Below, one piece after another: positions 23,412 to 28,773 of a DNA stretch of 28,773 nt (position 1 is its first letter; each line of letters starts with the position of its first letter). The translations under genes were made by a program, and so were the position numbers. The notes under the pieces were generated by a model. That model did not search any database. It saw nothing but the letters and a program-made list of their open reading frames with translations, and was not told the origin of the DNA. Source of the stretch: Chloroflexota bacterium (GTDB lineage: Bacteria > Chloroflexota > Anaerolineae > UBA4142); contig JACQGS010000223.1 in assembly GCA_016199405.1 (NCBI GenBank), positions 1 through 28,773 of the forward strand, read 5' to 3'.

Positions 23412-23473
23412 GCGTGTATGCGTTTGCGAGTGCGAGCGGTTACTCACGCACTCACATACTCACACACGCATTC
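23412..23473. repeat. 8-bp tandem array with inverted arms (array G)
   Basis: Left arm octamers GCGTGTAT, GCGTTTGC, GAGTGCGA (23412-23435), spacer GCGGTT, then right arm octamers ACTCACGC, ACTCACAT, ACTCACAC, ACGCATTC (23442-23473). The arms are of opposite sense. It lies right behind the lysZ stop codon (23475-23477) and before the transporter gene. Confidence 0.8.
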
Positions 23474-23474
23474 C

Positions 23475-24278
23475 TCAGTCAATCACCGTGCCCTTACCTT
23501 CCAACGCGCGCATGAGCGGCTCTGCCGTACGTCCATCCGCGAAAATTACTTGGCTCACACCCAACCGCAATGCCTCACTCGCGCCCAATACTTTTTTCTT
23601 CATCCGCCCTTCCGCGAAATCAATACTCTGCTCGATGCGGCTTTTGTCAATATGCATAATCAAACTCGATTCGTCCGGAAAATTCCGCAGCAAACCGGGC
23701 ACGTTCGTCAGAATAATCAATTGCTCCGCGCCAAGCGCGCCTGCGACCATCGCGGCGGCGCGATCGCCGTCAATATTCATCGCGTCGCCTTGATGGCTGA
23801 TCGCGAGTGGCGCAATCACCGGAACATATCCGTTTGCCAAGAGCGCGCGCAGTAGATCTGCGTTTACTTTTTCAACTTTGCCGGTGAAATCATCCCGCAA
23901 AATTCTTTGCTTGCCATTTTCAACGATTCGAATCGCATCTTTGCGTGTCCCTTCGAGCAATCGCCCATCCACGCCGGACAAGCCCAGCGCATTCACGCCA
24001 AGTTTCTGTAGCCGCTCGACGAGGAACGTGTTGATTTTGCCGCATGCTGCCATCACGTAAATTTCGAGCGTTGCGTAGTCGGTGTAGCGCGATGTAAATC
24101 CTTGCGGCGATGTAACGTGTTTCGCCGGCGTTCCCAATTTGTCGCCGAGCGCGTCGGCTTCGTTCCCGGCACCGTGCATCACGACGATTTGTTTTCCGGT
24201 TTTAGTCAGCGCAGCAACGTCCGCGCATACGGCGTCGAGGTCAATGCCACGCGAGCCGCCGATTTTGAGAACAATCAT
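23475..24278 (-). CDS. lysZ: [LysW]-aminoadipate/glutamate kinase
   Basis: 267 residues, amino acid kinase family. The phosphate-binding VLKIGGSRG (start) and VVMHGAGNEAD are visible. QGFTSRYTDYATLEIYVMA is the LysZ/ArgB-like substrate segment, and GLSGVDGRLL, INADLLRALL-like and NIDGDRAAAMVAGALGA motifs follow. It phosphorylates the side-chain carboxyl of aminoadipate or glutamate carried on LysW. The TSRxTDxxTLE pattern fits LysZ better than N-acetylglutamate kinase. No ribosome binding site precedes the ATG; the upstream bases belong to heptamer arm C-left. It follows the four-helix-bundle gene. Confidence 0.88.
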   Translation of the reverse strand: MIVLKIGGSRGIDLDAVCADVAALTKTGKQIVVMHGAGNEADALGDKLGTPAKHVTSPQGFTSRYTDYATLEIYVMAACGKINTFLVERLQKLGVNALGLSGVDGRLLEGTRKDAIRIVENGKQRILRDDFTGKVEKVNADLLRALLANGYVPVIAPLAISHQGDAMNIDGDRAAAMVAGALGAEQLIILTNVPGLLRNFPDESSLIMHIDKSRIEQSIDFAEGRMKKKVLGASEALRLGVSQVIFADGRTAEPLMRALEGKGTVID

Positions 24279-24281
24279 TTT

Positions 24282-24316
24282 CGATTTATGATTCGAGATT
24301 TAGGATTTATGATTTG
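24282..24316. repeat. 7-bp array arm (C-left) flanking the four-helix-bundle gene
   Basis: Five heptamers in register: CGATTTA, TGATTCG, AGATTTA, GGATTTA, TGATTTG. It contains ATTTAGGATTTATGATTT (24298-24315), an exact inverted copy of 24716-24733. The stop of the four-helix-bundle gene (24300-24302) is inside it, and the lysZ start is 3 bases beyond its end. Confidence 0.85.
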
Positions 24317-24683
24317 GACGGCGCACGGCTGCTTTGGTTGTCTTGTGAGTTGCCGCAAAAATCGCAGTGAGTTCGTTTGCTTCTTGAAGAAGACTTACGA
24401 CACGCTTGGACGGAATCAACTTGCTGTCAACAATAATCTCCGTCCAATAGCCAGACTCGTCCGTCTCTTCGAGAACCACACCAATCTTGTTGCTAAAATC
24501 CCGCGGAGAGCGCGCCCGCAACGCGGCGCGATAGTTTGCACCAACCGAAGTGCCGGAGCGTATTAGCTGCGATGCAATTACATTGCCAACGCGATTCTCC
24601 GGCAATGCAACCGCCAAGTTAATCGCTCGTAACGCAAACTGCTTCGTCCGTTGCTTCATGATCTCTTTGGTCATTTCAGACAT
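24300..24683 (-). CDS. Four-helix-bundle protein (23S rRNA intervening-sequence protein family)
   Basis: 127 residues from the ATG at 24683, preceded by GGAGGAGG; an ATG at 24722 is in frame but its codons come from the repeat arm. It matches the PF05635/TIGR02436 family: SQLIRSGTSVGANYRAA, then SPRDFSNKIGVVLEETDESGYWTEII, and a final long helix with LLQEANELTAIFAAT. Family members form oligomeric four-helix bundles; some are encoded inside 23S rRNA intervening sequences and relatives serve as accessory proteins of diversity-generating retroelements. The molecular role is unknown. The gene sits between lysY and lysZ, framed by two 7-bp array arms and an 18-bp inverted repeat. Confidence 0.88.
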   Translation of the reverse strand: MSEMTKEIMKQRTKQFALRAINLAVALPENRVGNVIASQLIRSGTSVGANYRAALRARSPRDFSNKIGVVLEETDESGYWTEIIVDSKLIPSKRVVSLLQEANELTAIFAATHKTTKAAVRRPNHKS

Positions 24684-24698
24684 ATTTGCCTCCTCCAT

Positions 24699-24733
24699 CA
24701 TAAATCTAAAATCAGAAATCATAAATCCTAAAT
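24699..24733. repeat. 7-bp array arm (C-right) flanking the four-helix-bundle gene
   Basis: Five heptamers in register: CATAAAT, CTAAAAT, CAGAAAT, CATAAAT, CCTAAAT. AAATCATAAATCCTAAAT (24716-24733) is the exact reverse complement of 24298-24315. The lysY stop codon (24728-24730) is inside it. Confidence 0.85.
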
Positions 24734-25762
24734 GGGATGCAGTCCCGCAAACTCCAACCCCGCCGTCTCTTCAAACCCACACATCAAATTCATCGCTTGC
24801 ACCGCGCTGCCGGCGGCGCCTTTCATCAAATTGTCAATCGCGCAGAGCGACACCACGCGGCAAGTTGTTTCATCGTACTCAAAGCCAACATCGGCGTAAT
24901 TTGTGCCGGACAGAATTTTCGGTTCGGGATAGCGATAAATGCCGGCTTTATCTTTGACGATGCGGATAAACGGCTCATCGCGGTACGCCGCGCGGTACGC
25001 TTTCCACAAATCCTTTTCGGTCGTTCCGTTTTTCAAAAAACAATGCGCGGTCGCGAGCACGCCGCGCACCATCTCAATCGAAGTAATCGAAAGATGCGCA
25101 TTGCGCAAACCCAACTCTTGCTCGACCTCGCCGGTATGCCGATGCCCGACCGGCGCGAATGAACGCACCGAGCCACTGCGTTCGGGATGATGCGACGCAA
25201 GCGATGGCGAATTGCCGCCTTCGCTCGACCCGACCTTGATATCCACGATAATCGCACGCGACGCATCGAGTAAATCCGCGCGCGCGAGCGGCAGGAGTGC
25301 GAGGATCGATGCTGTTGCATTGCAACCGACGCCGCTTATGTAGTGCGTATTACGTATTGCGTCGCGGTGTAACTCAGGCAAACCGTACACGAACTTGGAC
25401 AGCCACGCGGGGGCGCGGTGCGCCTCGCCGTACCATCGCGCGTACGCGGCAGCATCGCGCAAACGGAAATCGGCGGATAGATCGATCAGGCGCGGCGCAA
25501 GCGCGGCGAATTTCTCGATCTGCTTTTGCGCTTCGCTGTGCGGCAGCGCGAGAAACAAAACGTCGCACGATTCGATTTGGTCAATCGCCGTGAATTGCAA
25601 TTTCGCGCGCGCGCGCAAATTCGGATGGACGTTGTAGAGATACTCGCCGACGCGCGATTCGGAAGTGACTTGGCAGAGTTCGACTTGCGGATGCGAAAGC
25701 AAAATGCGCGCCAACTCCCCGCCGCCATATCCCGAACCGCCAATGATGGATGCTTTAATCAT
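24728..25762 (-). CDS. lysY: [LysW]-aminoadipate/glutamate 6-phosphate reductase
   Basis: 344 residues from the ATG at 25762 (MIKASIIGGSGYGGGELARIL); two ATGs at 25783-25786 overlap the preceding stop and are alternatives. It is an N-acetylglutamyl-phosphate reductase-type dehydrogenase that reduces the acyl phosphate carried on LysW with NADPH. Visible are the GGSGYGGGEL dinucleotide motif, LPHSEAQ, LSADFRL, the catalytic Cys147 in SGVGCNATAS, VKVGSS-like VDIKVGSSEGG, and GHRHTGEVEQEL. GCNAT is the LysY form; ArgC usually has NPGCYPT. Its last codons lie in repeat arm C-right. Overlap with the M20 gene upstream suggests coupling. Confidence 0.88.
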   Translation of the reverse strand: MIKASIIGGSGYGGGELARILLSHPQVELCQVTSESRVGEYLYNVHPNLRARAKLQFTAIDQIESCDVLFLALPHSEAQKQIEKFAALAPRLIDLSADFRLRDAAAYARWYGEAHRAPAWLSKFVYGLPELHRDAIRNTHYISGVGCNATASILALLPLARADLLDASRAIIVDIKVGSSEGGNSPSLASHHPERSGSVRSFAPVGHRHTGEVEQELGLRNAHLSITSIEMVRGVLATAHCFLKNGTTEKDLWKAYRAAYRDEPFIRIVKDKAGIYRYPEPKILSGTNYADVGFEYDETTCRVVSLCAIDNLMKGAAGSAVQAMNLMCGFEETAGLEFAGLHPI

Positions 25763-25782
25763 ATCCGCAGCTCGCAATGACA

Positions 25783-27114
25783 TCATGCACTACAAAACTT
25801 ACTCACCACTTCATACAACACGCGCGCGCCGAATTCCAAATTCTCAATCGAAATTCGCTCATCGTGTCCATGAATGCGCGAAAATTCGCTCATCGGCGCG
25901 AACATCGGCGCAAAACCGTACACGTGCGTACCGAGTTTCGACACATGCCGCGCGTCCGTCGCGCCGACGACGAGATACGGCAACAACGTTGCGTTTGGCT
26001 CGTGTCGCGTAATCACGCGACGCATCGTTTCAAAAAGCGGCGTGTCACTCGATGATTCGCGGCCGGGGTTATCTCCTTTGAATTCAAGTTCAACATCGCC
26101 ATCCAGAATCGTTTTCAATTCTGCGCGCAGTGTCGCCGCGCTTTGCCCGGGTAATATGCGCGCATCGCATTCGGCTTCGGCAACGGAAGGAATGACGTTG
26201 ATTTTCGAGCCGGCTTTGAGGATCGTCGGCGAGACGGTGTTGTGCAACGACGCATACAACATCGCGCGCATGCCGTCATCGAGCGGGAGGTTTTGCAACG
26301 CCGCCGCTGATTTTTTCGGATCGAGCACCTCGCGCAATGCCGCGTCGTACGGCTTGCCGAGCGCGCTGCCGATCGCTTCGACAAAAGTTTTCACCGTCGG
26401 GACGACGCGCATCGGCAATTCCGCCGCGCCGATTTGCTGGACGGCGTGCGCGAGTTTGACGACGGCGTTATCGCGATGCGGCATCGAGCCGTGACCCGGC
26501 GCGCCGCGAGTGCGCATCACAAAACGCGCAGTGCCTTTTTCGCCGGTCTGGCATGTGTAGAATCGCTTGCCCATAATATCCATGCCCGACCCGCCACCTT
26601 CATTGATTGCGTATTCCGCGCGAATCAAATCCGGATGATTCTTGACCATCCAGCCCGCGCCGTAAACGCCGCCGGCTTCTTCGTCGGCATTCGCCATGAA
26701 AATCACGTCGCGCGCGAGCGATTTCTTTTCGCGCGCGAGCAAAAGCATTACCATGATTTCGAGCGCGGCGAGATTTTTTGTATCGAGCGCGCCGCGTCCG
26801 TACAAATATCCATCCGCGATCTCGCCGCCAAACGGCGGATGCGTCCAGTACGCCGGCTCCGCCGGCACGACATCGAGATGCACCATCAAGAGCAGCGGCG
26901 CGGCGCGCCCATCGCCTTTCAGGCGCGCAACGAGGTTGCCGCGCCCCGGCGCGGATTCGAGAATCCGCGATTCGATGCCATCGCGTTTCAAAACACCGGC
27001 GACGTATTCCATCGCGGGCGTTTCATTGCCGGGCGGGTTAGTCGTATCAATGCGAATCAGGTCTTGCAACAGCCGCGCCGTTTCGTCGCGGATGGAATTC
27101 CAGTTGATTGTCAT
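25783..27114 (-). CDS. M20-family metallopeptidase (ArgE/DapE/carboxypeptidase G2-like)
   Basis: 443 residues, the length of the larger M20 dipeptidase/deacylase group. Zinc-site motifs are visible: LLLMVHLDVVPAEP, YLYGRGALDTKNLAA, MANADEEAGGVYGAG and NEGGGSG. GAPGHGSMPHRDNAV lies in the lid domain, and the final His motif is MSEFSRIHGHDERI. A peptide, acylated amino acid or acyl-diamino acid could be the substrate. Its position directly before lysY (4-base ATGA overlap) hints at amino acid metabolism, but LysK already supplies the LysW hydrolase. No ribosome binding site precedes the ATG. Confidence 0.9.
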   Translation of the reverse strand: MTINWNSIRDETARLLQDLIRIDTTNPPGNETPAMEYVAGVLKRDGIESRILESAPGRGNLVARLKGDGRAAPLLLMVHLDVVPAEPAYWTHPPFGGEIADGYLYGRGALDTKNLAALEIMVMLLLAREKKSLARDVIFMANADEEAGGVYGAGWMVKNHPDLIRAEYAINEGGGSGMDIMGKRFYTCQTGEKGTARFVMRTRGAPGHGSMPHRDNAVVKLAHAVQQIGAAELPMRVVPTVKTFVEAIGSALGKPYDAALREVLDPKKSAAALQNLPLDDGMRAMLYASLHNTVSPTILKAGSKINVIPSVAEAECDARILPGQSAATLRAELKTILDGDVELEFKGDNPGRESSSDTPLFETMRRVITRHEPNATLLPYLVVGATDARHVSKLGTHVYGFAPMFAPMSEFSRIHGHDERISIENLEFGARVLYEVVSKFCSA

Positions 27115-27123
27115 TGTTGAAAT

Positions 27124-27144
27124 CCGATTACGAATTACGATTTT
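27124..27144. repeat. 7-bp tandem array at the sucC stop codon (array H)
   Basis: Three heptamers, CCGATTA, CGAATTA, CGATTTT. The sucC stop (27135-27137) is inside, so the array supplies the last two codons. The M20 start follows 9 bases after its end. Confidence 0.65.
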
Positions 27145-28274
27145 CCCTTCGCCGCCGCGACCGCCTTCTGTGCGCCTTCTTCGAGCGTCTGCGCGGTAAT
27201 CATCTGCGCGCTCGCAAGAATGCGGCGACCTTCCTCCGCGTTCGTGCCGACGATGCGCGCAATCATCGGCACATTCGTTTTGATTTCGCGCAAGCCGTCC
27301 ACGACGCCGCGCGCGACTTCATCGCCGCGCGTGATGCCGCCGAAAATATTAATGAGCACCCCTTTGACATTCGCATCCGACAGAATAATTTCGAGCGCGG
27401 TTTTCACTTTTTCCGAGCGCGCGCCGCCGCCAATATCGAGAAAATTCGCCGGCTCGCCGCCATAGAATTTGATCACGTCCATCGTCGCCATCGCCAAGCC
27501 CGCGCCGTTCACCATACAGCCAATATTACCATCGAGTTTGACGAACGATAAGCCGGCTTTGCGCGCGGCGCGCTCGGACGCGTCTTCTTCGTCGCCGTCG
27601 CGCAATGCTTCGAGGTCGGGATGGCGGTAGAGCGCGTTATCGTCCAAAACGATTTTGCCGTCCGCCGCGATGAGCCCCCCGTCTTTCGTCACCGCGAGCG
27701 GGTTGATTTCCGCGAGCGACGCGTCGGTATCGGCAAAGACGCGATAGAGCGCGCGCGTGATCGCCGCAAAATCGTTGACCAGATTTTTGTCCAGTCCGAT
27801 TTTGAACGCGACGGCGCGCGCTTGAAAATCCTGCAAGCCGAGCGCGGGGTCAATCGGCGCGCGAATGATTTTTTCCGGCGTTGTCCGCGCGACCTCTTCG
27901 ATTTCGACGCCGCCCGCGCTCGACGCAATCAACGTCGCACGTTTGGCGGCGCGATCAATCGTGATGCCAAGATAAATCTCTTGCGCGATTTCAATGGCTT
28001 CATCCACCAAGACATTCCGCACCGGCAAGCCCTTTATGTTCAGATGCAAGATCACATCAGCAAGTTCTTTCGCCGCCTCGGGCGTGTCGGCGAGTTTCAC
28101 GCCGCCGGCTTTGCCGCGCCCGCCAACAAGCACTTGCGCTTTAATCACAACGCGTCGTCCGAGTTGCGTCGCAATTTGCTGCACATCGCGCGCGTTCGCG
28201 GCGACCTGCCCGCGCGGGATTGGAATTCCGTATTTGGAAAAAATCGTTTTGGATTGATACTCGTGGAGTTTCAT
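27135..28274 (-). CDS. sucC: Succinate--CoA ligase (ADP-forming) subunit beta
   Basis: 379 residues, typical for SucC. The ATP-grasp domain begins MKLHEYQSKTIFSKYGIPIPRG and has VIKAQVLVGGRGKAGGV. The C-terminal CoA-ligase domain carries LDGNIGCMVNGAGLAMATMD, NFLDIGGGA, and LINIFGGITRGDEVARG. It forms the succinyl-CoA synthetase with SucD (18640-19521), working in the TCA cycle and substrate-level phosphorylation. A promoter at 28305-28332 reads into it with a leader of about 24 bases; AAGAGA is a weak ribosome binding site. It heads the minus-strand run with the lysine genes. Confidence 0.94.
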   Translation of the reverse strand: MKLHEYQSKTIFSKYGIPIPRGQVAANARDVQQIATQLGRRVVIKAQVLVGGRGKAGGVKLADTPEAAKELADVILHLNIKGLPVRNVLVDEAIEIAQEIYLGITIDRAAKRATLIASSAGGVEIEEVARTTPEKIIRAPIDPALGLQDFQARAVAFKIGLDKNLVNDFAAITRALYRVFADTDASLAEINPLAVTKDGGLIAADGKIVLDDNALYRHPDLEALRDGDEEDASERAARKAGLSFVKLDGNIGCMVNGAGLAMATMDVIKFYGGEPANFLDIGGGARSEKVKTALEIILSDANVKGVLINIFGGITRGDEVARGVVDGLREIKTNVPMIARIVGTNAEEGRRILASAQMITAQTLEEGAQKAVAAAKGKS

Positions 28275-28304
28275 AGATTCTCTTGTTACTGTGGATTCAA
28301 ATGC

Positions 28305-28332
28305 ATTATAACCGCGTTGGGGGAAAACTCAA
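28305..28332 (-). promoter_or_regulatory. Sigma70-type promoter for sucC and following genes
   Basis: On the minus strand TTGAGT (28332-28327), 16 bases, then a perfect TATAAT (28310-28305). Transcription would start near 28298, 24 bases before the sucC ATG. It lies just after repeat array I, which separates it from the upstream gene. Confidence 0.72.
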
Positions 28333-28340
28333 GTGAGGGA

Positions 28341-28403
28341 ACGAAATACGAAATACGTAATGCGCAAGGAGATTTACATATCTCGCATCACTCGTCACTC
28401 TCT
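28341..28403. repeat. 7-bp tandem array (array I)
   Basis: Heptamers in register: ACGAAAT, ACGAAAT, ACGTAAT, GCGCAAG, GAGATTT, ACATATC, TCGCATC, ACTCGTC, ACTCTCT. The left units are purine-rich and the right ones pyrimidine-rich, so two arms of opposite sense are present. The stop codon of the membrane-protein gene (28388-28390) is inside and its last four residues come from the array. Confidence 0.75.
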
Positions 28404-28773
28404 TGCGCCTGCACCAAACTAATCCCTTCACGCCACAAGAAAATCAAACCCATGCCGGTGATCAGCAAATATTGCATCAAATGCGTCGCCAGCGCCGCGC
28501 TCGCCGCGACGGTTTCGCTTACGCCAAACGCTCCGAGCGCAAATATTCCAGCGGCTTCGTACGGTCCAACGCCGCCGGGCGCGGCAGGAATCATAATGCC
28601 GAGATTGATGAGCACCATCATCATCGCCGCCGCGACCGGACGCACGCCCAATTGCGGTAGAACGCCGAACGCCGTGATCATCAAAAAGTACGACAGCCAC
28701 TCCATCGTCCACACGCCCAACGATAGCAGCGCGATATCGAACGCCGCGCGCGAAGATTTCAGCGCATGCAAAC
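28388..28773 (-). CDS. Flippase-like / lysylphosphatidylglycerol synthase transmembrane family protein, partial (N-terminus beyond the window)
   Basis: Only the last ~127 residues are inside the window; the frame continues past the right edge, and the ATG at 28771 is probably internal. At least three hydrophobic helices are visible (around WLSYFLMITAFGVL, AMMMVLINLGIMI, and LMQYLLITGMGLIFL). PAAPGGVGPYEAAGIFAL is the signature of the UPF0104/PF03706 integral membrane family, whose members include MprF-type flippase domains and glycosyltransferase-associated flippases. Its own substrate cannot be told. The C-terminal ESDE tail and the stop codon lie in repeat array I. Confidence 0.85.
   Translation of the reverse strand, partial: LHALKSSRAAFDIALLSLGVWTMEWLSYFLMITAFGVLPQLGVRPVAAAMMMVLINLGIMIPAAPGGVGPYEAAGIFALGAFGVSETVAASAALATHLMQYLLITGMGLIFLWREGISLVQAQESDE

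Noticed and set aside
24728..25762. lysY, lysZ, lysJ, lysK as ordinary argC, argB, argD, argE
   Set aside because: The GCNAT active site, the TSRxTDxxTLE segment and the LysK-type M20 next to LysJ fit the LysW-carrier set better; arginine synthesis by the same carrier remains possible.

Overview
The window looks like a chromosomal piece of an uncultured Chloroflexota-type (Anaerolineae-like) bacterium. The support is indirect: lipoproteins and a SecD with Thr-Pro-rich linkers, a LysW-carrier type lysine/arginine gene set (LysY, LysZ, LysJ, LysK), a ferredoxin-linked 2-oxoacid oxidoreductase, and moderately high GC. No rRNA or tRNA gene, phage, IS transposase or CRISPR array was seen. Genes at 1-7179 read on the plus strand and everything from 7252 to 28773 reads on the minus strand, so there is one convergent junction at 7180-7251.

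Plus-strand half. Three genes (122-3776) encode a PFOR-superfamily enzyme: fused gamma-delta, then alpha, then beta. The alpha subunit has Arg where pyruvate enzymes have Thr in the YPITP motif, plus an Arg-Ala-Leu-Asp-Asp-Pro-Gly-Ala-Phe loop. Both match what I recall of oxalate oxidoreductase of Moorella, so the operon may oxidise oxalate to CO2 and pass electrons to ferredoxin. A clean sigma70-type promoter (3941-3969) then leads into tatA, a secreted Chloroflexota-type protein, and a fused trehalose-6-phosphate synthase/phosphatase.

Minus-strand half, in direction of transcription. The 3' part of a flippase-like membrane protein enters from the right edge. It is followed by sucC, an M20 peptidase, lysY, a four-helix-bundle gene framed by inverted repeats, lysZ, a small EamA-like transporter, lysJ, lysK, a HIT hydrolase, an unknown gene, sucD, a DUF5678-like small gene, a tRNA nucleotidyltransferase, an AbgB-like amidohydrolase, secD-secF-tatA with promoter and terminator, a large lipoprotein, a LysM-CAP lipoprotein, a hybrid histidine kinase, and a Cys/Met-type PLP enzyme. 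Many junctions overlap by 1-17 bases, so translational coupling is likely. SucC and SucD, normally adjacent, are separated by the lysine genes.

The most unusual feature is in the gene junctions. At least nine contain short degenerate tandem arrays with a strict period of 7, 8 or 9 bases (18 in one). The sequence differs from place to place, several are built as two inverted arms, and many carry the stop codon of the upstream gene. One pair of 7-base arms frames the four-helix-bundle gene with a perfect 18-base inverted repeat. Palindromic REP/MITE-like elements of at least three other families are also present (32-92 with 22898-22957, 10051-10094, 16696-16823).
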